A DNA stretch of 17,324 nucleotides from CAYJLC01 sp964370735 (GTDB lineage Bacteria > Bacillota > Clostridia > Oscillospirales > Butyricicoccaceae): positions 1 through 17,324 of the forward strand of contig CAYJLC010000040.1 in the NCBI GenBank assembly GCA_964370735.1. The letters run 5' to 3'. A model generated the notes under the pieces. It was given only the letters and a program-made list of their open reading frames with translations, made no database searches and had not been told where the DNA came from. The translations under genes and the position numbers were made by a program. Position 1 is the stretch's first letter, and every line of letters begins with the position of its first letter. Shown here one piece after another: positions 1 through 6,546 of this stretch.

Positions 1-400
1 AATACATTTGGTAATACGCTTAATCTGTTTTCTAAATAAACGGTTTGCTAAAGAAATTGCAAGCCTCATAAAAAGACGATTTTCTTTCGGAATAAAAATC
101 CTTAAATGAAGTATCGAAGAAATTAAAGACTTCTTAAAAATCTAATTACTCACAAAAGCCGTATCAAAATGATTTTGGTTTATGTAAAACCATTTAAATA
201 TAAAGTATTATTTGTTAAGTAGTGGTCTAAACCCACGAAAATACATAGCGAATTTAAAATTTGCGAGAAATCAATAGTATTTACAATGTTTCAAAAATAT
301 AATGTTTTTGTAGAGTAGAGCGATATGAAATTTAATGATAATCCGAAAGAAATCGTCTATTATTAATAATAATTAATATAGAAAACTTAATTTTATTAAT
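1..400. other. Intergenic stretch with no recognisable gene
   Basis: I see no open frame with a start codon and ribosome binding site in either direction. The plus strand is open in one frame from 2 to 109, without a start, and could at most be the tail of a gene lying before the window. A short A+T-rich inverted repeat lies at about 250-266 (GCGAATTT with AATTTGC) and a weaker one around 177-213. The stretch runs into a plus-strand terminator at 401-430, so something on the plus strand is transcribed through here: the 3' end of an upstream transcript or an unrecognised small RNA. I could not match it to tmRNA, RNase P RNA, 6S RNA or a riboswitch. Confidence 0.4.
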
Positions 401-430
401 AAGCACTCCGAAAAGGGGTGTTTATTTTTG
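401..430 (+). terminator. Rho-independent terminator
   Basis: The left arm AAGCACTCC (401-409), a five-base loop and the right arm GGGGTGTTT (415-423) pair over nine positions with two G:U pairs. A T-rich tract (ATTTTTG) follows. It ends transcription arriving from the left and isolates the epimerase promoter that starts about 20 bp later. Confidence 0.8.
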
Positions 431-450
431 TGTGTTTTTAGAAAAATCTA

Positions 451-479
451 TTGTAATCTTGCGAAAAATATTGTATAAT
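451..479 (+). promoter_or_regulatory. Promoter of the epimerase-carbonic anhydrase operon
   Basis: TTGTAA (451-456), a 17-bp spacer and a perfect TATAAT (474-479) form a sigma-A type promoter. It lies just after the terminator and about 30 bp before the start codon of the epimerase gene. No operator-like repeat is evident around it. Confidence 0.75.
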
Positions 480-508
480 ATTTATACTTTGAATTTAGGA
501 GTAGTAAT

Positions 509-1501
509 ATGAATATAAAAAAATTAACGGATAAAATTACCTCGATTGAGATTTGCAATAAAAATAATATGAAAATGGAAGTTTTAACTTTAGGTGGGAT
601 TATTAGGTCTATAATCATGCCAAATGGGGAAGATATTGTATTAGGTTATGATGATATAACTCAATATTACGATGATGATGCTTATTTTGGTGCTGCTGTT
701 GGTAGATATGCAAATAGAATTTCTGGGGCGAAATTTGAGTTAAACGGTGTTACTTATAGTCTTGATAAAAACTGCGGTGACAACACACTACATGGTGGAT
801 TTAAAGGGCTTACTTCTAGAAATTTCGAATATAGAATTCATGAAAACACAATAAAACTTTATTATACTTTGCTTGATATGTCAGACAATTTCCCAGGTGA
901 TTTAGACATCGAAATCGACTATACTTTGACGGATGATAATGAGCTTATTATCGAATATACAGCAGTTTCTAGCAAAGATACAATAATAAATTTGACAAAT
1001 CACACATATTTTAATCTCAATGGGCAAAATGGCAATGTTTTGGGTCAAAAGCTTAAAATTAATAGTTCGAAAATCACTTTTAATGATGAAAACTCGGTTC
1101 CAACTGGAGAAATAATCGATATCACAGGCACTGCGATGGATTTTACAGAGTTTAAAGAGATTGGTAGAGATATCAATGCCGATGATATTAACATTAAACA
1201 TGGTGGAGGATATGACCATAACTATATTGTTAACGACACAAATGAACTAGTTTTATTTGCAGAGGCAATAGGCGAAAAAGCAAGCTTTGAGGCTTATACA
1301 GATTCGCCATGTGTTCAACTTTATACTGGCAATTTTATCAGCGACAGAAACGGAAAATATGGCAAAACTTACAGTGTGCATTCTGGGTTTTGCTTAGAAA
1401 CAGGTGAATATCCAGACGCAATCAATAAACCAAATTTTAAAAGTCCGATTTTAAAAGCATCTGAAGAATGGAAGTACAAAACAATATTTAAGTTTAAATA
1501 A
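509..1501 (+). CDS. galM: Aldose 1-epimerase (mutarotase)
   Basis: This cytoplasmic enzyme interconverts the alpha and beta anomers of aldoses such as galactose and glucose, feeding the Leloir pathway or general sugar metabolism. At 330 residues it has the usual family length. The signature GRYANRI (65-71) is followed by NTLHGG with His95. The catalytic acid His165 is in NLTNHTYFNL, a substrate-binding Asp236 in GGGYDHNYI, and the catalytic base Glu297 in CLETGEYPDA. The start is set by AGGAG at 497-501, seven bases before the ATG. It is the first gene of a two-gene operon with the carbonic anhydrase, 11 bases apart. No galK or galT lies nearby, so the substrate cannot be read from context; the family also includes hexose-6-phosphate and other sugar epimerases. 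Confidence 0.93.
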   Translation: MNIKKLTDKITSIEICNKNNMKMEVLTLGGIIRSIIMPNGEDIVLGYDDITQYYDDDAYFGAAVGRYANRISGAKFELNGVTYSLDKNCGDNTLHGGFKGLTSRNFEYRIHENTIKLYYTLLDMSDNFPGDLDIEIDYTLTDDNELIIEYTAVSSKDTIINLTNHTYFNLNGQNGNVLGQKLKINSSKITFNDENSVPTGEIIDITGTAMDFTEFKEIGRDINADDINIKHGGGYDHNYIVNDTNELVLFAEAIGEKASFEAYTDSPCVQLYTGNFISDRNGKYGKTYSVHSGFCLETGEYPDAINKPNFKSPILKASEEWKYKTIFKFK

Positions 1502-1512
1502 AGGAGTAATTA

Positions 1513-2076
1513 ATGATAGATATCAATGAAATACTTAAGTTTAATGCAGAATTTGTTGAAAAAAAAGAATATGAAAAATATTCAAAATCAAAGTTTCCTA
1601 AGAAGAAAATCGCAATACTAACATGTATGGACACCAGACTCACCGAGCTTTTGCCAGCAGCTTTGGATTTTAAAAATGGCGATGTTAAGCTTGTGAAAAA
1701 TGCTGGTGCGCTTGTTACTCATCCGTTTGGGAGCGTTATGCGTAGCCTGCTTGTCGCAGTGTATGACCTTGAAGTTGATCAAATTTTGGTTATAAACCAT
1801 TATGATTGTGGTATGCAGAGTGTAAATTCTGAAGCTATGATTGATAAAATGAAAATTAGAGGCGTCACAAATGATGATGAACTTCGTCAAATGGAGTATT
1901 TGGGATTTGATGTGAATAGTTGGCTACATGGGTTTGATGATGGGCAAAAATCTGTTATTGAAACGGTGAAAATGATTAGAAAACATCCGTTAATACCAAA
2001 AGATGTGTCGGTTTCTGGGTATCTTATGGACCCAACAACCGGTAGATTAGACGTGGTTATCTCAGACGATAGATAA
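1513..2076 (+). CDS. Beta-class carbonic anhydrase
   Basis: This zinc enzyme hydrates CO2 to bicarbonate in the cytoplasm, supplying carboxylases or helping pH balance. The 187 residues match the short bacterial/archaeal beta-class (Cab/YtiB-like) proteins. The zinc ligands are visible as Cys38 in LTCMDTR, and His96 and Cys99 in INHYDCG. The Asp40-Arg42 dyad next to Cys38 is the conserved pair that controls the fourth zinc ligand. NAGALVT (63-69) is also typical. The start follows AAAGGAG at 1500-1506, which overlaps the stop codon of the epimerase, so the two genes are very likely cotranscribed. The gene ends at a strong hairpin shared with the convergent MerR gene. Confidence 0.92.
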   Translation: MIDINEILKFNAEFVEKKEYEKYSKSKFPKKKIAILTCMDTRLTELLPAALDFKNGDVKLVKNAGALVTHPFGSVMRSLLVAVYDLEVDQILVINHYDCGMQSVNSEAMIDKMKIRGVTNDDELRQMEYLGFDVNSWLHGFDDGQKSVIETVKMIRKHPLIPKDVSVSGYLMDPTTGRLDVVISDDR

Positions 2077-2080
2077 GATA

Positions 2081-2113
2081 AAAGTGGGGTAAGCTTGACC
2101 CTACTTTTTATAT
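2081..2113. terminator. Hairpin terminator between convergent genes
   Basis: AAAGTGGGGT (2081-2090) pairs with ACCCTACTTT (2098-2107) around a seven-base loop: ten pairs with one G:U. Plus-strand transcripts then read a short T run (2104-2109). The right arm overlaps the last codons of the minus-strand MerR gene. In the minus direction the tail is less T-rich, so it is a good terminator for the carbonic anhydrase operon and a weaker one for merR. Confidence 0.75.
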
Positions 2114-2874
2114 AGCTGAATTTCTAGTGGCATTATTTTGTCACTGATTTTTTGTTCAAAAACGTCTGCAATGATTAAAATTGAGCCTTTATTATACTGT
2201 TTAAAATATTTTTTATAAGCGAGCTCGAAATCGTCATCTTCAAATATTTCGCATAAAAAATTGCCTTTTGGGATAGTTATTACGTTTGGTATTTTTTTAG
2301 TCGGTTTTAAAATTTCTGTGTAAATATAGTTTTTATATGAATTTTCGCTGAAAATAAGGCATTGACCTTGATTTACTGAGCTTGTTAGCTGTTCTTTTAA
2401 GATTTTTTCGTATAAATTTGATTGGATTTCCCAATATAGTTCGATTGTAAACTGAGTTTTTTCGATTTCATTAACAAGAAAATAGCGTTTTTCGATGGAC
2501 CTAGGTTGTTCGATTTTTTGAGAATAATCTGTGCTTGTAAAATGCTCGGAGAGCGAATTTAGCTTGAAAACGGATTTGTTCAACTCTTTTAAGCGTTTAT
2601 CGGCAAGTTTTTTGCCATCTTCTAATATTTCTTTTGTATTATATGTGCCATCAGCAGAAATATAGCTGTTAATTTGCTTTAGCGGTATGCCTAAATCTGT
2701 GCATATAAAAATTAAATCTAAAATTATCATTTGGTTTTTGGAATAGTAGCGATACCCAGTTTCTTCGTTTGTATAAGTTGGTATTAAAATTCCTAGTTTG
2801 TCATAATGGCGTAACATTCGATGGCTTACACCTTTAATTTTGGATACTTCTCCGATAGATAATAAATTTTTCAT
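2101..2874 (-). CDS. MerR-family transcriptional regulator
   Basis: Residues 1-75 form a MerR winged helix-turn-helix: LSIGEVSKIKGVSHRMLRHYD, then the wing with TGYRYYS. A helical, probably coiled-coil dimerisation segment follows at about 78-112. The remaining 145 residues look like a ligand-sensing domain of the BmrR/GyrI-like type; I am not certain of its exact family. It lacks the cysteines of metal-sensing MerR proteins, so an organic drug or toxin is the more likely signal. The gene is divergent from a MATE transporter, and the shared region has a MerR-type promoter with a 19-bp spacer containing an inverted repeat. The simplest reading is that the protein activates the MATE gene when its ligand is bound. 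Confidence 0.88.
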   Translation of the reverse strand: MKNLLSIGEVSKIKGVSHRMLRHYDKLGILIPTYTNEETGYRYYSKNQMIILDLIFICTDLGIPLKQINSYISADGTYNTKEILEDGKKLADKRLKELNKSVFKLNSLSEHFTSTDYSQKIEQPRSIEKRYFLVNEIEKTQFTIELYWEIQSNLYEKILKEQLTSSVNQGQCLIFSENSYKNYIYTEILKPTKKIPNVITIPKGNFLCEIFEDDDFELAYKKYFKQYNKGSILIIADVFEQKISDKIMPLEIQLYKK

Positions 2875-2890
2875 AAGTTTAAAAAACCTC

Positions 2891-2921
2891 TTGACTCTGA
2901 CACTATGTCATAGTATATACT
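2891..2921 (+). promoter_or_regulatory. MerR-type promoter and operator of the MATE gene
   Basis: TTGACT (2891-2896) and TATACT (2916-2921) are separated by 19 bp, the elongated spacing that MerR regulators correct by twisting DNA. Inside the spacer TGACA (2898-2902) and TGTCA (2906-2910) form an inverted repeat around CTA. With one mismatch on each side it extends to ACT/AGT, spanning 2894-2914. The site lies 65-95 bp before the MATE start codon. Confidence 0.83.
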
Positions 2922-2948
2922 TAAAATACAGTTTGTGAATTTATATGA

Positions 2949-2957
2949 ATTATAACA
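2949..2957 (-). promoter_or_regulatory. Possible extended -10 promoter of the merR gene
   Basis: Read on the minus strand this is TGTTATAAT, a TGn extended -10 element. No good -35 is present 17 bp upstream, which is tolerated for extended -10 promoters. A transcript from here would start near 2942 and pass through the operator at 2894-2914, so the MerR protein could also influence its own expression. Confidence 0.45.
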
Positions 2958-2985
2958 CAAAAATGCAAAAAAAGAAAGAGGTTCT

Positions 2986-4325
2986 ATGATGATAGACAAA
3001 ATTAAATTCAAAAATGTGTTATTTTTCACGATGCCTAGCATAGCTGCGATGGTATTTATGTCTTTTTATACGATGGTCGATGGTGCGTTTGTTTCCAATT
3101 TGGTTAATCAAACAGCGCTTTCTGCGATAAATATTACACTCCCTGTTGTTATGCTTGTTGTAGCTTTTGGCACAATGATTGGAATTGGTGGCAACGCCAT
3201 TTACTCAAAGCTTCTTGGTGAGGGGAAGATGGACGAGGCAAAAGAAAAATTTACGTTATTTTTTGTCGCAGGGATTATTTCAAGTGTGATTATGACGCTT
3301 TTGATTAAGATATTTAATACGCCTATTTTAGAATTTTTAGGTGCAGATGAAAATGTTTGGCAATATGCTTATGACTATCTGAATATTTATTTGATGTTCA
3401 CTCCATTCATTATGCTACAAATTGTTCTACAAACAGCACTTATTACTGCTGGGAAACCGAATTTGTCGCTGATTGCGATGCTTTTAGGTGGATTTAGTAA
3501 TATTATTTTGGATTATATTTTTATTGAAACATTTTCAATGGGCATAAGTGGTGCAGCACTTGCAACTGGTATTGGAAATACATTAGGTGCATTAATCGGA
3601 ATTATTTTCTTTGCAACAAAGCGAAAAGAACGTGTTTTGGCATTTAAACTGCCTAAAGTTGACTTTAAAGCATTGATGAATATGTGTAGCAATGGTTCTT
3701 CGGAAATGGTTACAAATTTATCTACGGCGATTATTACGCTTTTATTTAATCAAGCGACTTTTGCGATTGCTGGAAATGATGGGGTATCTGCGATTACAGT
3801 AATTTTGTATGCACAATTTTTTGCAAATGCAGTTTTTGTGGGGTATTCTATGGGAATTGCACCGGTAATTAGCTATAATTATGGGAATAATAATGCAACT
3901 AATTTGCGTGAAATTTATAAGATTAGCATGAATTTTATTGGAGTGACCTCGGTAATAATGTTGGTTACAGCATTTTTAATTCGTGTGCCTATTTCAAATT
4001 TCTTTTTAGAGGAAGGAACAAAAGCGTATTCTTTAGCAATAAATGGTATGGCAATTTTTGCGACTAGTTTTTTATTTTCAGGGCTAAATATATTCGCGTC
4101 AGCAATGTTTACTGCGTATTCAAACGGTAAAATTTCGGCGATAATTTCATTTTTACGAACGTTTGTGTTAATTGTGATTTCGATATTAATACTGCCAGAA
4201 ATAATAGGTATAACAGGAGTNNNNNNNNNNTGGCAGTTCCTATTGCAGAGTTTTTAGCGATTTTTCTTTCGATTTTTTATATAAACAAATACAAAAAAGA
4301 GTATATGTACGCTCGAAAAGTATAG
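2986..4325 (+). CDS. MATE-family efflux transporter (interrupted by an assembly gap)
   Basis: A multidrug/toxin exporter of the MATE family, expected to use a sodium or proton gradient. The product is almost entirely hydrophobic helices (about 12 expected), opening with a typical DinF/NorM-like segment (FTMPSIAAMVFMSFYTMVDGAFVS). Ten Ns at 4221-4230 interrupt it. Read straight through, the frame stops at 4257 with an implausible end. In another frame, sequence after the gap continues as AVPIAEFLAIFLSIFYINKY, a normal MATE end, and stops at 4325. The gap's real length must therefore be 2 modulo 3; five bases would restore V-W-L-A. The gene is intact in all likelihood, about 445 residues. The SD GAGG (2978-2981) is only four bases from the first ATG, so the second ATG at 2989 may be the real start. 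It is probably controlled by the divergent MerR protein. Confidence 0.88.
4221..4230. other. Assembly gap (10 N)
   Basis: A run of ten unknown bases inside the MATE gene. Ten is a placeholder, not a measured length: the flanking reading frames only agree if the missing length is 2, 5, 8 or 11 bases. Confidence 0.97.
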
Positions 4326-4348
4326 ATTATGCTTTGGGGTTATTTTTT

Positions 4349-4379
4349 GCAGACAGGTTTTATGCTGTCTGTTTTTTTG
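4349..4379 (+). terminator. Rho-independent terminator after the MATE gene
   Basis: CAGACAG (4350-4356) and CTGTCTG (4365-4371) form a perfect seven-pair stem with an eight-base loop. Seven Ts follow directly. It ends MATE transcription and insulates the response-regulator promoter. Confidence 0.88.
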
Positions 4380-4388
4380 TGGTTAAAA

Positions 4389-4422
4389 TTTTAATCTAAT
4401 TTTAATAAATGTATGGTATAAT
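4389..4422 (+). promoter_or_regulatory. Promoter of the two-component operon with tandem regulator sites
   Basis: TTTTAAT occurs at 4389-4395 and again at 4400-4406, exactly 11 bp (one helical turn) apart. Ten bases after the second copy is a perfect TATAAT (4417-4422). The expected -35 position (4394-4399) has no TTGACA-like sequence and lies between the two repeats. This is the arrangement of promoters activated by OmpR/PhoB-type regulators. The same layout precedes the PepSY gene at 6479-6512, which argues that the regulator encoded here binds both. Confidence 0.7.
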
Positions 4423-4451
4423 ATAAATATAAAACTAGAAGGGGGAATTTT

Positions 4452-5126
4452 ATGAGAGTATTACTTGCCGAAGATGATAGAGATATGAATAAAATTATTA
4501 CAAAAAAACTCGTGTCGGAGGGGTATAGTGTAGACAGTTGCTTTGATGGTGAAGAAGCTTTTGACTACATAACAAGTGCTGATTATGATGTAATAATTCT
4601 TGATATAATGATGCCTAAACAAGATGGATTTGCGGTTCTTGAGAAAATGCGTGCACAGAATATTGACACACCAGTTATTTTTTTAACAGCGAGAGATGCA
4701 GTTTCAGATAGGGTAAAAGGACTTGATTTGGGCGCAAACGATTATTTAGTTAAACCTTTTTCTTTTGAAGAACTTATGGCGCGTATTCGTGTTATTACAA
4801 GGATTAAGGCTGGAAAATCTACAAATATATTAACAGTTTCTGACCTTACGGTTGATATTAGCTCGCATATTGTAAAGCGAGGCGATACTTTAATAAATTT
4901 ATCTGCAAAAGAGTATCAAGTGCTAAAATATATGATGCATAATGTTGGCATTGTGTTATCGAGAGAAAAAATAGAAAATCATATTTGGAATTATGAATAT
5001 GAAGGCGGAACGAATGTTGTTGATGTGTATATTAGATATCTTCGCAAGAAAATTGACAGTGATTTTGAGAAGAAACTTATTCATACAGTAAGAGGCAGTG
5101 GATATGTCATAAGGGAGGAGCTATGA
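4452..5126 (+). CDS. OmpR/PhoB-family response regulator
   Basis: A DNA-binding response regulator of 224 residues, normal for the family. The receiver domain (1-115) has the acidic pair Asp8-Asp9, the phosphorylation site Asp51 (ILDIMMP), Thr79 (FLTARD) and Lys101 (VKPF). The winged-helix output domain (about 125-222) shows YQVLKYMMHN, SREKIENHIW, the recognition helix region VVDVYIRYLRKKID and the end HTVRGSGYVI. The ATG follows AAGGGGG. Its last codon overlaps the kinase start (ATGA), indicating translational coupling. Paired 11-bp-spaced repeats before this gene and before the PepSY gene suggest autoregulation and control of the PepSY protein. The inducing signal is unknown. Confidence 0.95.
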   Translation: MRVLLAEDDRDMNKIITKKLVSEGYSVDSCFDGEEAFDYITSADYDVIILDIMMPKQDGFAVLEKMRAQNIDTPVIFLTARDAVSDRVKGLDLGANDYLVKPFSFEELMARIRVITRIKAGKSTNILTVSDLTVDISSHIVKRGDTLINLSAKEYQVLKYMMHNVGIVLSREKIENHIWNYEYEGGTNVVDVYIRYLRKKIDSDFEKKLIHTVRGSGYVIREEL

Positions 5127-6484
5127 GAAAAATGTCAGCAAAACTAAAGCTAACTTTATGGACTACGGCACTTATGCTTATAATGGCAGGAGTTTTGATG
5201 GCTTTAATGCTGTCATTAAGCGAAAATATCATTTTGTCAAATAGCAAATCACAGCTTTCAGAGGTCGTCGCTAAAAACTCAAAGGAACTCGAGTTTGATG
5301 ATGGGGAACTCGACATTGATGATATTGATTTCTTTAAAGATGGTGTATATACATTAATATATACACAAGATGGTGAGTATGTATCAGGGAATTTGCCTGA
5401 AGAATTTATAGAAACACCACCTTTTAGCGATATGGAAATAACCGAAGTAACTATGGACGGTACGCTATACTATATTTACGATATGCTTTCAGAGGTTGAA
5501 GATTACAAATATCCGATGTGGGTTAGAGGCGTGATTGCAGTGGATGCAGTCGCAAATGCTACCAATAATATTTTGCAAATTGCATTTTTTTCACTGCCTA
5601 TAATTGTTTTACTTGGGGCATTCGGTAGTTATATTATTGCGAAAAAAACATTCAAACCAATAGATAAGATTATAAAGACTGCCGAGGAAATTCGCGAGAA
5701 TGAAGACCTTTCTTTGCGTATTAAATTAAATAATGAAAGTGTTGAAATCCAAAAATTATCGGATACATTTGATGATATGTTTGAACGTTTAGAAAAATCA
5801 TTTGAAACAGAAAAACAATTTACAGCCGATGTATCGCATGAACTTAGAACACCGACGGCAGTAATTTTAGCACAATGCGAATACGCAATTGGTGAAAAGA
5901 TATCTCTTGAAGATAAGGAAGACGCGCTAGAAACTGTGCAAAGGCAAGCGAGCAAAGTATCGAAGCTTATATCTAATTTGTTAAATCTAACTCGATTAGA
6001 TAGTGGTATAGAAAAGGCAGAGTTTAAGCAAGTCGATTTGAGTTTGCTTGTTGAAGAAGTATGCGAAGAACAAAAACTTATAGCACCTTTAGGTGTGGAA
6101 CTTAAGTATGATATAGCACCGAATATAATAGGAACGTGCGATGAGGCGATGATTACAAGGTTGCTTGGTAATTTAATTAGCAATGCGTTTAGATACCGAA
6201 AAGAAGATGGAATTGTAGAAATTTCACTCTATAAAAATGAAAAAGATATAGTATTGTCTGTAAAAGATAACGGAATTGGTATTTCGGCAGAACATCAAGA
6301 AAAAATTTGGCAGAGATTTTATCAGGTGGATGGTGCAAGAACATCAAATGCACATACGAACATGGGCTTAGGTCTTGCTATGGTAAAACAAATTGCAAGG
6401 CTACACAATGCAAAAGTAGAACTTGAAAGCGAACTAGGAAAAGGAAGCCAATTTAAAATAATTTTAAAAAATTCTGAGTTTTAA
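5123..6484 (+). CDS. Membrane sensor histidine kinase
   Basis: Partner of the response regulator just upstream, sharing the ATGA overlap. Domain order: first membrane helix about 8-32; an acidic external sensor region about 33-150 with clustered Asp/Glu (FDDGELDIDDIDFF); second membrane helix about 151-173; HAMP about 174-226; HisKA with the phosphoacceptor His239 in DVSHELRTP; and an HATPase domain with the N box around Asn350/Asn354, DNGIGI (382-387) and GLGLAM (415-420). At 453 residues it is a normal EnvZ/PhoR-like kinase with no known sensor fold that I recognise. The stop codon lies inside the first TTTTAAT repeat of the following promoter. The signal may be envelope stress, a cation or an antimicrobial peptide, but nothing in the sequence decides this. 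Confidence 0.94.
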   Translation: MRKMSAKLKLTLWTTALMLIMAGVLMALMLSLSENIILSNSKSQLSEVVAKNSKELEFDDGELDIDDIDFFKDGVYTLIYTQDGEYVSGNLPEEFIETPPFSDMEITEVTMDGTLYYIYDMLSEVEDYKYPMWVRGVIAVDAVANATNNILQIAFFSLPIIVLLGAFGSYIIAKKTFKPIDKIIKTAEEIRENEDLSLRIKLNNESVEIQKLSDTFDDMFERLEKSFETEKQFTADVSHELRTPTAVILAQCEYAIGEKISLEDKEDALETVQRQASKVSKLISNLLNLTRLDSGIEKAEFKQVDLSLLVEEVCEEQKLIAPLGVELKYDIAPNIIGTCDEAMITRLLGNLISNAFRYRKEDGIVEISLYKNEKDIVLSVKDNGIGISAEHQEKIWQRFYQVDGARTSNAHTNMGLGLAMVKQIARLHNAKVELESELGKGSQFKIILKNSEF

Positions 6485-6512
6485 TGTTTCTTTAATTTTT
6501 CACTGTTATAAT
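6479..6512 (+). promoter_or_regulatory. Promoter of the PepSY gene with tandem regulator sites
   Basis: TTTTAAT (6479-6485) and CTTTAAT (6490-6496) are 11 bp apart. Ten bases later comes a perfect TATAAT (6507-6512). Repeat spacing and distance to the -10 match the two-component operon promoter at 4389-4422 exactly, and again no -35 element is present. The first repeat overlaps the stop codon of the kinase gene. It looks like an activator-dependent promoter served by the adjacent response regulator. Confidence 0.7.
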
Positions 6513-6546
6513 ATGGGTATACTAAAAGAAAGCGAGGTATTTCATT

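Noticed and set aside
325..366. Tiny open frame of 13 codons before the first terminator
   Set aside because: It is too short and lacks a convincing ribosome binding site or any recognisable feature.
5629..6183. Minus-strand open frame of 184 codons
   Set aside because: It is antisense to the HAMP and kinase domains of the histidine kinase, has low-complexity Ser-rich content and no ribosome binding site. The sense frame is unambiguous.
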